Below the pieces are notes generated by a model, which had not been told where the DNA came from, made no database searches, and saw nothing but the letters and a program-made list of their open reading frames with translations. 64,000 nt of DNA, taken from Actinoallomurus sp050942425 (GTDB lineage Bacteria > Actinomycetota > Actinomycetes > Streptosporangiales > Streptosporangiaceae). The position numbers and the translations under genes were made by a program. This document shows, piece after piece, positions 7,799 to 16,228 of the stretch (its first letter is position 1; each line of letters starts with the position of its first letter). The stretch spans positions 6,510,001 to 6,574,000 of the forward strand of contig NZ_CP192063.1 of NCBI RefSeq assembly GCF_050942425.1. Direction: 5' to 3'.

Positions 7799-8799
7799 CG
7801 GGGTTCCTCCGGGGTACTCGGGTCGGCGACGCAGGTGTTGCGCTGGACGCCCAGACCGGTGATCTCCGCTTCCAGCACGTCGCCGGGCCGCAGGAACACG
7901 CCCCAGTGCGCACCGTTGCCGGCCGGGGAACCGGTGAGCAGCAGGTCGCCCGGCCGCAGGGTGGTGGTCGCGGAGGCGTACGCGATGAGGCGGGGGATGT
8001 CGAAGATCATGTCCTTGGTCGACTCGTCCTGCCGTACGACTCCGTTGTGCCGGAGGGTGATCCGCACGTCCGACGGGTCGGACACGAAGGCCGCAGGGAC
8101 CAGGAACGGGCCGGTGGGCAGGAAGGTGTCGGCGTTCTTGGCGGTGAACCAGTCGGTGCCGATCGCCTTCAGATCCGGCCGGTAGAGCCGGTCGCGGGTG
8201 GTGATGTCGTTGCAGATCGTGTACGCGGCCACGTGCGCCATCGCGTCCGCGCGCCGGATGTGACGCCCCTCGCGGCCGATGACGAGGGCGAGTTCGAGCT
8301 CCCAGTCGTGCTGCTCGCCGAGCGCGGGCAGGATCACCTCGTCGTACGGCCCGCAGACGGCACGCGGGCTGCCCAGGAAGATGTACGGCACGCCGGAGCG
8401 GGCCCGTTCGTCCATCATCCGCTCGGCGTCCGCCCGGGCCTCCTCGGGCGTCGCGCCGTGCACGCTCTCCCGCTCGGCCGCGACCAGGTCGACGACGTGG
8501 CGGCGGTAGTTGGCCCCGCTCTGCAGGATCTGACCGGGTTCGATCGGCGCGAGGATCCGCAGGTCGGCGAGGTCGTGCCAGGTGCCGCCGGGGTCGCCGG
8601 CGAGCGCGGTCAGATGGGCCTGCGACGCGTCCCAGTCCTCGAACAGGTCGCGGGTCCGGGCCGCCACGTCGGACAGGTCGTGCACCCGGCGCCCGGTCAC
8701 CAGACCGGGGAACGAGGCGGGTGCGGCACCGCCGGCGCCGTTCGCGGCGAACGTGCCGAGCGCGTACGGACCGGCGTGCCGGGGCAGGGGATCGGGCAC
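7795..8799 (-). CDS. fumarylacetoacetate hydrolase (FAH) family protein (334 aa)
   Basis: Mg/Mn-dependent C-C hydrolase, decarboxylase or isomerase acting on keto-enol acids made by ring cleavage. Metal ligands are E167, E169 (DWELELALVIG) and D198 (CNDIT). The GTG start has AGGAG 5 nt upstream. It is first gene of a two-gene operon with the extradiol dioxygenase and divergent from the flavin monooxygenase operon. A second FAH paralogue is at 13.8-14.8 kb, so the pathway may need two successive steps of this chemistry or handle two substrates. The exact reaction cannot be read from the sequence. Confidence 0.87.
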   Translation of the reverse strand: MPDPLPRHAGPYALGTFAANGAGGAAPASFPGLVTGRRVHDLSDVAARTRDLFEDWDASQAHLTALAGDPGGTWHDLADLRILAPIEPGQILQSGANYRRHVVDLVAAERESVHGATPEEARADAERMMDERARSGVPYIFLGSPRAVCGPYDEVILPALGEQHDWELELALVIGREGRHIRRADAMAHVAAYTICNDITTRDRLYRPDLKAIGTDWFTAKNADTFLPTGPFLVPAAFVSDPSDVRITLRHNGVVRQDESTKDMIFDIPRLIAYASATTTLRPGDLLLTGSPAGNGAHWGVFLRPGDVLEAEITGLGVQRNTCVADPSTPEEPR

Positions 8800-9167
8800 G
8801 AGTGCTCCTCGTACGGAATGACGGTCGTGCTTGGAACGCTAGGCCGCCGCGGAAGACGGCGGAAATATCCATCCGCGATGCCAGGCATCACCGGCCCGAT
8901 CCGGCCGGAACGTTCCAGGTCGGCGCGTGCATCGCCGTGCCGGATGGATGACGTGTCCGTCGCCGATATCTGCATCCGTTGACCGCGCGACGGCCGCGCC
9001 AGCAGGGTCGGACCAGAGCGTCCCCCCGGTCCGGCCCAGGAGTCCAGGTGATCGTCGAGCATGCGGAGACCGGCCGTCCACGACGGCCGGCGGGCCGACG
9101 CCCCGGAGCGGTCCCGCGCCGGGCTCGCCGGCCGATACCCGTTCCCTTCTTCCCGTAAGGATCGCCC
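8800..9167. other. divergent intergenic region between FAH and flavin monooxygenase operons
   Basis: No gene is evident. The region holds a 13-bp perfect palindrome (8877-8889) and two related ATATCCATCCG / ATATCTGCATCCG stretches near 8864 and 8968, which look like regulator contacts. The right half is plain GC-rich leader before the monooxygenase ATG. Confidence 0.6.
8877..8889. promoter_or_regulatory. palindrome GATGCC-A-GGCATC, candidate LysR operator
   Basis: Perfect 6-bp arms around one base, centred in the divergent promoter region. Related sequences lie upstream of the LysR gene (14962-14972) and upstream of the SDR/VOC/MFS operon (19993-20004). All three positions are promoters of this cluster. 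Confidence 0.5.
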
Positions 9168-10292
9168 ATGGCCGTCTCGAAGGTCCTCGTCGTCGGGGGC
9201 GGCATCACCGGGAGCGTCCTCGCGCTCGCACTCGCCCGGCGCGGTGTCGACGTGGAACTCGCCGAGATCTCGCCTCGGTGGTTCGGCGTCGGGCACGGCA
9301 TCACCCTCCAGGGCAACGCCCTGAAGGCCCTGCGGGCCGTCGGCGTGCTCGACCGGGTGCTCGCGCACGCCGTGCCGTTCGACCTGCTGCGGCTCCGCGA
9401 CGCCGACGGATCGCTGATCGTCGAACTGCCCACCCCCCGCACCGGCGGCGACGACCTGCCCGCCACCGCCGGGGCGCTGCGGTCGGACCTGCAGGACACG
9501 CTGTGCGAGGCCGTACGCGCGGCGGGCGTGCGGGTCCGCCTGGGACTCAGCGTGTCGGCCCTCGACCAGTCCGCCGATCAGGTGACGGTGGCCTTCACCG
9601 ACGGCACGACCGGCCGGTACGACCTGGTGGCCGGCGCCGACGGCCTGCGGTCGCACGTGCGCGGCCTGATCGGGATCACCGCCGAACCGCGGCCGGTCGG
9701 CATGAGCATCTTCCGCGTGGTGGCGGACCGCCCCGCCGAGATGGACTGCGCGGAGGTGTACTACGGCGGTCCCCGCTACAAGGCCGGCTACAGCCCGATC
9801 TCCACCGGCCAGTGCTACGCCTACCTGCTCGACGAGAACCTCGACGCGTCGCTGGTCGGCCCGCGGGCACCGCTGCCGCTGCTGCGCGAACGCGGCGCCG
9901 GCTACGGCGGCACGTGGGGCCGGATCCTCGCATCGCTGCCGGACGACACCGCCGTGGACTACCGATGGATCGAGGCCGTCCTCCTCGAGAGCCCCTGGTA
10001 CCGCGGCCGGGTCATCGTCATCGGGGACGCGGCCCACGCCTGCCCTCCCCTGATCGCGCAGGGCGCGGCCATGTGCGCCGAGGACGCCGTCGTCCTCGCC
10101 GAACACGTGACCGCGGAGGTGCCCGTGGAGACCGCGCTGAAGGACTTCATGGCCCGGCGGATGCCCCGCGTCCGGACCGTCCTGGAGAACTCCCTGCGAC
10201 TGGCCGAATGGGAGATCCGCCCGGAGACGCCGGGTGCCGACCCCGCCGGGATCATGTCCGAGACCCTCGCGTTCCTCCAGGCCGCCGCATGA
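9168..10292 (+). CDS. FAD-dependent aromatic monooxygenase, group A (374 aa)
   Basis: Single-component NAD(P)H/FAD hydroxylase of the 4-hydroxybenzoate/salicylate hydroxylase type. The FAD ADP-binding motif GGGITG is at residues 10-15. The middle motif GADGLRS and the ribityl-binding GDAAHACPP are in their usual order. ATG start; the upstream 368 nt are regulatory. The stop overlaps the next start (ATGA). Hydroxylation of a phenolic acid would prepare the ring for the extradiol dioxygenase encoded divergently next door. The substrate is not assignable from sequence. Confidence 0.9.
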   Translation: MAVSKVLVVGGGITGSVLALALARRGVDVELAEISPRWFGVGHGITLQGNALKALRAVGVLDRVLAHAVPFDLLRLRDADGSLIVELPTPRTGGDDLPATAGALRSDLQDTLCEAVRAAGVRVRLGLSVSALDQSADQVTVAFTDGTTGRYDLVAGADGLRSHVRGLIGITAEPRPVGMSIFRVVADRPAEMDCAEVYYGGPRYKAGYSPISTGQCYAYLLDENLDASLVGPRAPLPLLRERGAGYGGTWGRILASLPDDTAVDYRWIEAVLLESPWYRGRVIVIGDAAHACPPLIAQGAAMCAEDAVVLAEHVTAEVPVETALKDFMARRMPRVRTVLENSLRLAEWEIRPETPGADPAGIMSETLAFLQAAA

Positions 10293-11350
10293 GCGAGCGG
10301 AGTGGCCGCGTGAGCGGAGAACGGAGCATGGGCGGCCTCGAGCGCAGGACGGCCGGGACCGTCGTCGACTTCCACGGGCATCTGGCGGTGCCGGGCGCCG
10401 ACGCTCTTGTGGCCGGGACTCCCGGTCTGGCCGGCGAGCTGGCCGCCGAGCAGCGGGCGCATTCGCCGGAGAGCCTGGCCGTCAACCGGGAGCAGCTCGA
10501 CCGCCTGCGCCCCCGCCTGACCGACGTTTCGGTCCGGCTGGCCGACCTCGACGCGATGGGGGTGGACGTCCAGGTCGTCGGCCCGATGCCGATGCATCAC
10601 TACTGGGCGGACCGAAGGCTCGCGGAGCGGCTCGCCCGTACCGTCAACGAGGCCGTCGCCGCGCACTGCGCCGAGGCCCCGGACCGTCTCGTCGGACTGG
10701 GCACGCTGCCGATGCGGCATCCCGATCTGGCCGTGACCGAGCTGGACCGCGCCGTCCGCGAGAACGGGCTGCGAGGCGTCAGCGTCTCCACGACCGTCGA
10801 CGGGCGGGAGCTGGCGGATCCGGCCCACGCCCCGGTCTGGGCCCGCGCGGAGGAGCTCGGCGCGCTGGTCTTCGTCCATCCGTGGGGCTGCTCGCTCGGC
10901 GAACGCCTCGCCACCCGGTATCTCGGCAACACGGTCGGCCAGCCCGTCGAGACGGCGGTGGCGCTGTCCCACCTGATCTTCACGGGCGTGCTCGACCGGT
11001 TCCCCTTGCTTCGGCTGGTCGTCGCGCACGGCGGCGGCTACCTGCCCACGTACATCGGGCGATCGGACCACGCGTGGTACGTGCGCGAGGACGCGCGCGG
11101 ATGCGCGCTGCCGCCGAGCGAGTACCTGCGCCGGATGTGGTTCGACGCGCTCGTGTACACGCCGCGGGCGCTGCGGCATCTGGTGGAGGCCGTCGGCGCG
11201 GACCGCGTCGTGCTGGGCACCGACCACCCGTTCGACATGGGGATCGACGACCCGGTACGGCGGCTGGACGCCGCCGGGCTCGACCCGGCCGCGCGTGCGG
11301 CGATCGCGGGCGGCAACGCGCTGCAACTGCTGACGAAAGGACAGGGATGA
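10289..11350 (+). CDS. ACMSD-like metal-dependent amidohydrolase/decarboxylase (353 aa)
   Basis: Amidohydrolase_2 family, which includes aminocarboxymuconate-semialdehyde, gamma-resorcylate and related aromatic-acid decarboxylases. Metal ligands are seen at H29-x-H31 (DFHGHL), H197 (HPWG), H247 (AHGGGYLP) and D312 (GTDHPFD). The ATG at 10289 is coupled to the upstream stop. A second ATG at 10328 with CGGAG in front of it is an alternative that would remove 13 residues with no conserved content. In a cluster with an extradiol dioxygenase, decarboxylation of a ring-cleavage product or of the aromatic acid itself is the likely role. Confidence 0.87.
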   Translation: MSERSGRVSGERSMGGLERRTAGTVVDFHGHLAVPGADALVAGTPGLAGELAAEQRAHSPESLAVNREQLDRLRPRLTDVSVRLADLDAMGVDVQVVGPMPMHHYWADRRLAERLARTVNEAVAAHCAEAPDRLVGLGTLPMRHPDLAVTELDRAVRENGLRGVSVSTTVDGRELADPAHAPVWARAEELGALVFVHPWGCSLGERLATRYLGNTVGQPVETAVALSHLIFTGVLDRFPLLRLVVAHGGGYLPTYIGRSDHAWYVREDARGCALPPSEYLRRMWFDALVYTPRALRHLVEAVGADRVVLGTDHPFDMGIDDPVRRLDAAGLDPAARAAIAGGNALQLLTKGQG

Positions 11351-12462
11351 CGCTGGGACCGATCGAGGAGGAGCTCGCCAAGGCCCGCGGCGCGTACCGG
11401 AACTGGGGCCGGTGGGGCGAGAACGACGTGCTCGGCACGCTGAACTTCCTCGATGACGCCAAACGCGCCCACGCCGCCGGCCTGGTGCGCCGGGGACGGC
11501 CGTTCTCCCTGGCCCAGGAGTTCAACGAGGACGGCCCGCAGCGCGGATTCCGCGGCCGGATAAACCCGGTGCACTACATGAAGGACACCGGCACCGACGC
11601 CGCCAGCGAGTCGCAGGGCTTTCCGCACGGGTTCGGCGGCGCGGACGACCACGTCGTCATGCCGTTGCAGGCGAGTACCCAGTGGGACGGCCTCGGTCAC
11701 ATCTTCGACCGCAAGCGGGCCTGGAACGGCCGCCCCTGCACGATCGTCGACGGCGCCGGCGACCACGTCACCGGCATCGAGCACATGGCCGACCGATTCG
11801 TGGGCCGCGGGGTGCTGCTGGACGTCGGCCGGGCGTTCGGCGACCCCGGCCCCGGGCGGATCCGGTCACGAGAAGACGGCTCCGCCGAAGGTCACCGGCC
11901 CGGCCCCGGGCCGGTCGGGTCGGAGCCGGGCCGGAGCCGGGCTGGCTCCGGGCCGGTCGGGTCGCGCGCAGACGGCTCCGCCGAAGGCCGCCTCCCCGGC
12001 GGCGAGCTCCCCGACGGGTTCGCGATCCACGAGCGGCATCTGCTGGCCACGATCGAGGCGCAGGGGCCGACCTCGACCGTCCGCCGTGGCGACATCGTCC
12101 TGGTCCGCACCGGGCAGCTGGCCCGCTGCCGCCGGGACGGCTGGGGCGAGTACGCCGCCGGGCCCGCGCCGGGCCTGTCGTTCACCACGCTGGGCTGGCT
12201 GCACCGTACCGAGATCGCCGCCGCGGCCACCGACACGTGGGGCTTCGAGGTGCGCCCGTATGAGTTCGACGGGCCGTGCATGTCCCCGCTGCACCAGATC
12301 GCGATCCCGAACATGGGACTCCCGCTGGGCGAGATGTTCGACCTGGAGGAGCTGGCCGACGACTGCGCCGCCGACGGCGTGTACGAGTTCCTGCTGATCG
12401 CGGCACCGCTGCCGGTGACCGGCGCGGTCGGCGCCCCCGTCAACCCCATCGCGGTCAAGTGA
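11347..12462 (+). CDS. cyclase-family metal-dependent hydrolase with a repeat insertion (371 aa)
   Basis: PF04199-type hydrolase, the fold of kynurenine formamidase and isatin hydrolase, which open cyclic amides or formamides. The motif STQWDGLGH (residues 110-118) is the subgroup variant of the usual HxGTHxD-type metal site. The core resumes with RRGDIVLVRTG. Between them, residues about 170-220 are a Gly/Pro/Ser/Arg-rich insertion made from direct repeats and absent from what the fold needs. The ATG overlaps the upstream stop and the next gene starts on a GTGA overlap, so it is mid-operon. The insertion is in frame, so the gene looks intact. Confidence 0.82.
   Translation: MTLGPIEEELAKARGAYRNWGRWGENDVLGTLNFLDDAKRAHAAGLVRRGRPFSLAQEFNEDGPQRGFRGRINPVHYMKDTGTDAASESQGFPHGFGGADDHVVMPLQASTQWDGLGHIFDRKRAWNGRPCTIVDGAGDHVTGIEHMADRFVGRGVLLDVGRAFGDPGPGRIRSREDGSAEGHRPGPGPVGSEPGRSRAGSGPVGSRADGSAEGRLPGGELPDGFAIHERHLLATIEAQGPTSTVRRGDIVLVRTGQLARCRRDGWGEYAAGPAPGLSFTTLGWLHRTEIAAAATDTWGFEVRPYEFDGPCMSPLHQIAIPNMGLPLGEMFDLEELADDCAADGVYEFLLIAAPLPVTGAVGAPVNPIAVK
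11874..11987 (+). repeat. in-frame direct repeats inside the cyclase gene
   Basis: AGACGGCTCCGCCGAAGG occurs at 11874-11891 and again at 11970-11987, exactly 96 nt (32 codons) apart. GGGCCGGTCGGGTCG also occurs twice between and beside these copies. The repeats encode EDGSAEG/ADGSAEG and GPVGS twice. All unit lengths keep the frame. Confidence 0.85.
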
Positions 12463-13841
12463 GAGGGGCGTTCACCGGGCGCCTGCACCTGCCCGGCGAC
12501 GGCGGCTACGAGGACGCCCGCGTCGGACGGGTGTTCAACGGGCGCCGTCCAGAGCGCCGACCCGCCGCGGTCCTCGAGGCGGCCTGCGAGCAGGACGTCG
12601 TCGAAGGGGTCCGGCTGGCGGCCGAACACGGCTGGCAGGTGGCGGTACGGTCCGGCGGGCACAGCTGGGCGGCCTGGAGCGTGCGCGACGCGGCGCTGCT
12701 GCTCGACCTCGGCCGATTTCGGGAGATGACGTACGACCCCGCGACCGGGATCGTGACCGCGACGCCGTCGGTCAAGGGCGGCGACGAGCTCAACCCCTTC
12801 CTCGGGCGGCACGGCCGTTTCTTCAACGGCGGCCACTGCCCGTCGGTCGGCATCGGCGGGTTCCTCCTGCAGGGCGGTCAGGGCTGGAACGCCCGGGGCT
12901 GGGGATGGGCCGCCGAGAACCTCACCGCGATCGACGTCGTGACCGCGGACGGTGAGCTGGTCCGCGCGGACCCCGAGCGGAACGGCGACCTGTTCTGGGC
13001 GGCGCGCGGCGCCGGACCCGGCTTCCCCGGCGTCGTCACCCGCTTCCACCTGCGGACGCGGCCGCTGCCGAAGGCGATGGCGCACACGGTCCACGCGTAC
13101 CCGCTCGGCCTGTTCGACGAGGTCATGACCTGGCTGCACGCAAAGCACCACCAGGTCTCGAGCCTGGTGGAGATCGTCGCGCTGACCCAGACCCCACTGG
13201 AGCCGATCCCCGGTCACGACTTCGGTCCGGTCCTCCTCGTGACGGGCGTCGCCATGACCGACACACCGGAGGAGGCCCGCGCGGTCCTCGCGCCGCTGCA
13301 CGCGTGCCCGTACGCCGACCGGGCGCTCCTGCGCGTCGAGGCGAAGCCCACCGACCTCGCCGAGCAGATCGCGATGCAGCGTCTCGCCAACCCCGAAGGC
13401 CACCGGTACCTGGTCGACAACGCCTGGCTGCGCGGCACCGCCGAGGAGGTCGTGCCGGCGATCCGCCGGGCGTTCACCGAGCAGCCGACGCCCGGCACGT
13501 TCACGATCTGGTTCAGCATGGCGCCGCTGCGCGAGCTGCCGGACATGGCCTTCTCTCTGCAGACCGAGATCTACTCGGCGACCTACGTCGTGTACGACGA
13601 TCCCGCCCGCGACGCCGAGCTTCGCGCCTGGCTGGCCGCCGCGATGGCGGACCTGGAACCGGTGACCGCCGGCCAGTACCTCGGCGACTCGGACTTCACC
13701 GTCCGGCAGCTGCGGTTCATGGGCGACGCGCAGTGGGAGCGGCTGCGGGGCATCCGGGCCGCCCGCGACCCCAAGGGACTGTTCGCCGGCTACCTGACGG
13801 CCGGCGACCCGGTCCGGAACACCAACCACTGGGAGCGATAG
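12459..13841 (+). CDS. FAD-linked oxidase, BBE type with bicovalent flavin motifs (460 aa)
   Basis: Berberine-bridge-enzyme-like oxidase: an FAD_binding_4 domain (residues about 35-200) and a C-terminal BBE element. Both covalent flavin attachment residues are present: H68 in RSGGHS and C127 in GHCPSVGIGG, the pattern of bicovalent 6-S-cysteinyl, 8-alpha-histidyl FAD. Such enzymes oxidise alcohols, lactols or phenolic side chains with O2. The GTG start overlaps the cyclase stop. The C-terminus ends NTNHWER, near the usual NxN region before the stop. The role in this aromatic operon is uncertain; oxidation of a cyclic or hemiacetal intermediate is possible. Confidence 0.87.
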   Translation: MRGAFTGRLHLPGDGGYEDARVGRVFNGRRPERRPAAVLEAACEQDVVEGVRLAAEHGWQVAVRSGGHSWAAWSVRDAALLLDLGRFREMTYDPATGIVTATPSVKGGDELNPFLGRHGRFFNGGHCPSVGIGGFLLQGGQGWNARGWGWAAENLTAIDVVTADGELVRADPERNGDLFWAARGAGPGFPGVVTRFHLRTRPLPKAMAHTVHAYPLGLFDEVMTWLHAKHHQVSSLVEIVALTQTPLEPIPGHDFGPVLLVTGVAMTDTPEEARAVLAPLHACPYADRALLRVEAKPTDLAEQIAMQRLANPEGHRYLVDNAWLRGTAEEVVPAIRRAFTEQPTPGTFTIWFSMAPLRELPDMAFSLQTEIYSATYVVYDDPARDAELRAWLAAAMADLEPVTAGQYLGDSDFTVRQLRFMGDAQWERLRGIRAARDPKGLFAGYLTAGDPVRNTNHWER

Positions 13842-13843
13842 GC

Positions 13844-14806
13844 ATGCGTTTCGTCACGTACGAGCACGAGGGGGCCCGGCGGGCCGGAGTGGTCGAGGGC
13901 ACCGGGATCCATCCGCTGCCCGATGGGCGGACGGTGCTGTCGCTGATCCAGGCGGGCGCCGGCGCGCTGCGGGAGGAGGGCGAGCGCGCCCGCGAACGGC
14001 CCGCGCGGATCCAGGTCGGAGACGTACGGCTGCTGCCGCCGTTCGCCCCGCCGAGCATCCGGGACTTCGTCGCCTTCGAGGCGCACATCGAGGGCGTCTC
14101 CCGCAGCCTGGACGGCCTGGAGTCGGTGCCCGAGGTCTGGTATCGGGCTCCGGCCTTCTACTTCACCAATCCCCATGCCGCCGTCGGCGCGTACGACGGC
14201 GTGCGGATGCCGGCCGGCTGCTCGGTCCTGGACTTCGAGCTGGAGGTCGGCGCGGTGATCGGCCGATCCGGGACGGACCTGACCCCGGAGCAGGCCCGCG
14301 ACCACATCGTCGGTTACCTCATCTTCAACGACTGGTCCGCCCGCGACCTGCAGAAACCGGAGAAGGAGCTCGGGCTCGGCTTCTCCAAGGGCAAGGACTT
14401 CGCCAACACGCTGGGCCCCTGGCTGGTCACCGCCGACGCGCTGGAGGGCCACCGGGACGGCGACGGATACCTCGACCTGGAGATGACCGTCTCGATCAAC
14501 GGCACTCTGATCGGCCGTGACACGCTCGCCAACGCCTCGTGGACGTTCGAGGAGATGGTCGCGTACGCCTCCCAGGACACCTGGGTACGGCCCGGTGACG
14601 TGCTGGGCTCCGGTACGTGCGGCTGGGGCAGCCTCGCCGAGATCTGGGGCCGGGTGGGCGAGCGCACTCCCCCGCCCCTCTCCCCCGGCGACGAGGTCAC
14701 CATGACCGTCGAGGGCATCGGAACGATCAGCAACCGGGTACTGCCGGGACGCACCGACGTCTACCTGCCGCGGGCCCGCAAGCGCGGCCGTACGCCTCGC
14801 CCGTGA
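13844..14806 (+). CDS. FAH-family hydrolase/isomerase (320 aa)
   Basis: Second fumarylacetoacetase-family enzyme of the cluster. Metal ligands are E132 and E134 (LDFELEVGAVIG) and D163 (FNDWSARD). Catalytic-core motifs FSKGKDFANTLGPWLV and GSGTCGWGSL are well kept, and the architecture is the single-domain type of ring-cleavage product hydrolases. It starts 2 nt after the previous stop, so it is the last gene of the monooxygenase-amidohydrolase-cyclase-oxidase operon. It is clearly distinct from the first FAH at 7.8-8.8 kb. Confidence 0.88.
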   Translation: MRFVTYEHEGARRAGVVEGTGIHPLPDGRTVLSLIQAGAGALREEGERARERPARIQVGDVRLLPPFAPPSIRDFVAFEAHIEGVSRSLDGLESVPEVWYRAPAFYFTNPHAAVGAYDGVRMPAGCSVLDFELEVGAVIGRSGTDLTPEQARDHIVGYLIFNDWSARDLQKPEKELGLGFSKGKDFANTLGPWLVTADALEGHRDGDGYLDLEMTVSINGTLIGRDTLANASWTFEEMVAYASQDTWVRPGDVLGSGTCGWGSLAEIWGRVGERTPPPLSPGDEVTMTVEGIGTISNRVLPGRTDVYLPRARKRGRTPRP

Positions 14807-14833
14807 CCGGCGCGCCGAGGGATGAGCGGCCGG

Positions 14834-14946
14834 GCCGCGCAGGAATCGGGAACCGCCGGGCTGCCCGGAAATCGGAATCCGCCACCAGGCTGCCCGGGCC
14901 TCCGGATTCGCCACCGGGCTACATGGGCATCGGGATTCGCCGCCGA
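14834..14946. repeat. degenerate 29-bp tandem repeat after the FAH gene
   Basis: Three 29-bp units begin at 14860, 14889 and 14918 with GCTGCCCGG or GCTACATGG and end near ATTCGCCAC. A shorter diverged copy precedes them. The array occupies most of the 277-nt gap between the FAH stop and the LysR gene. Confidence 0.75.
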
Positions 14947-14961
14947 GATCGGCAGCCGTGC

Positions 14962-14972
14962 TGCCTGGCATC
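14962..14972. promoter_or_regulatory. TGCCTGGCATC site upstream of the LysR gene
   Basis: Shares the TGCC-N-GGCAT core with the palindrome at 8877-8889. It lies about 110 nt upstream of the LysR ATG and about 35 nt before a TTGCCT-N18-CATAAC promoter-like pair (14997-15026). Autoregulation by the LysR protein is the simplest reading. Confidence 0.4.
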
Positions 14973-15083
14973 GCGGCGGCCGATCCGGCGCACGAGTTGC
15001 CTCCGCGGTCTTCTCCTGCCCATAACCGCTGATTACGCTCACGTTTCAACGATGTCCAGCGGAACGGGCCGGAGGGAACGTCC

Positions 15084-16193
15084 ATGGGTCTCGGCGCGAT
15101 CGATCTCAATCTCCTGGTGGCCTTGGAGGCCCTCCTCGAGGACCGCAACGTCACCCATGCGGGCATGCGGCTGTCCACCAGCCAGTCGGCGATGAGCGGG
15201 TCGCTGGCCCGGCTGCGCCGCCACTTCAACGACGAGCTGCTCGTTCGGGTGGGCCGGGAGTACGAGCTGACGCCACTGGCCGAGCGGTTGCTGCCCATCG
15301 TCCAGGAGACCCTGCGCAACGCCGAGGAGGCCTTGTCGCTGACGAAGCAGTTCGACCCGGCCCGCAGCCACCAGCGCTTCTCGATCGTGATGTCGGACTA
15401 CGCGATGTCGATGTTCGTAGAGCCCCTGCTGCAGATCATCGCGCGGGAGGCGCCGGGGGTACGGATCGACTTCCACCCGCTCATCCCGGGGCAGCCGGAG
15501 AACGAGACGCATCTGCGCTGTCATGACCTGATGGTCGTGCCGCTCGGCTACCGTCTGCCGGGCATCAGCGAGACCGTGATGCACGACCGGTTCGTCTGCA
15601 TCGTCGACCCCGGCAACCCGTACCTCCGGGACGGCCGGCTGACTCTGGGCGACCTGGCCGCCATGCCGCACGCGGTGGCGGGCTTCGGCAAGAGCCCCAC
15701 ACCGGCGGACCGCCAGCTGGAGACCCTGGGCATCGTCCCGAAGGTCCAGGTCAGCACGCCCGGTTTCAGTGTGCTGCCGTTCCTCGTGGCGGGCACCGAC
15801 CTGGTCGCGCTGGTGCCCGAGCGGCTGGCCGACCGGTACGCCGTGTTCACCCGATGCGTCGCCGTCCCCACCCCGTTCCCGGACGTTCCGCTGGTCGAGG
15901 CGATGTACTGGCACCACAACCGGCACACCGACCCGGGCCACCGATGGTTGCGCGAGATCGTCGGGCGGGTCGGCACCGCACTCGACGAACCGACGGCCGC
16001 CACACCTACCGAACCGACCGCCGCCACACCCACCGAGGCGACCGCCGCCACCCTCATCGAGTCGGAAGCCACCACCCCTGCCGAGTCGGCGGCCACCACC
16101 TCAGCTGAGGCGGCGAGTCCGGTGGACACCAGCGACGACGCGGATGGCAGCCATCGTGAGAACGCGTTTCCCACCCTGATCCACGCTTCCTAA
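15084..16193 (+). CDS. LysR-type regulator with a repetitive C-terminal tail (369 aa)
   Basis: N-terminal winged helix-turn-helix (residues 1-65: LNLLVALEALLEDRNV, then SQSAMSGSLARLR) of the NodD/NahR/PcpR-like subgroup, followed by a periplasmic-binding-protein-like effector domain to about residue 300. Such regulators usually activate aromatic-degradation operons when bound to a pathway metabolite. The protein is about 60 residues longer than usual because of a Thr/Ala/Glu tail made of 8-residue repeats (TAATPTEP-like). ATG start with GGAGGGAAC upstream. It likely controls the FAH/dioxygenase, monooxygenase and SDR operons that share a palindrome. Confidence 0.87.
   Translation: MGLGAIDLNLLVALEALLEDRNVTHAGMRLSTSQSAMSGSLARLRRHFNDELLVRVGREYELTPLAERLLPIVQETLRNAEEALSLTKQFDPARSHQRFSIVMSDYAMSMFVEPLLQIIAREAPGVRIDFHPLIPGQPENETHLRCHDLMVVPLGYRLPGISETVMHDRFVCIVDPGNPYLRDGRLTLGDLAAMPHAVAGFGKSPTPADRQLETLGIVPKVQVSTPGFSVLPFLVAGTDLVALVPERLADRYAVFTRCVAVPTPFPDVPLVEAMYWHHNRHTDPGHRWLREIVGRVGTALDEPTAATPTEPTAATPTEATAATLIESEATTPAESAATTSAEAASPVDTSDDADGSHRENAFPTLIHAS
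15990..16109 (+). repeat. five 24-bp repeats in the LysR 3' end
   Basis: Five consecutive 24-nt units encode PTAATPTE, PTAATPTE, ATAATLIE, SEATTPAE and SAATTSAE. The first two are nearly identical at the DNA level (CCGACGGCCGCCACACC-type) and divergence increases downstream. The period keeps the reading frame. Confidence 0.85.
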
Positions 16194-16228
16194 CGTGTGA
16201 CGGGAGGACCGGCGAACAGGAGGATCGC

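Noticed and set aside
11866..12000. Intein or frameshift in the cyclase gene
   Set aside because: The insert is about 50 residues with no splicing motifs, is made of direct repeats, and keeps the frame on both sides.
12182..13829. Reverse-strand frames opposite the BBE oxidase
   Set aside because: No motifs, Arg/Gly/Val-rich, and the forward genes have clear flavin and metal signatures with overlapping starts and stops.
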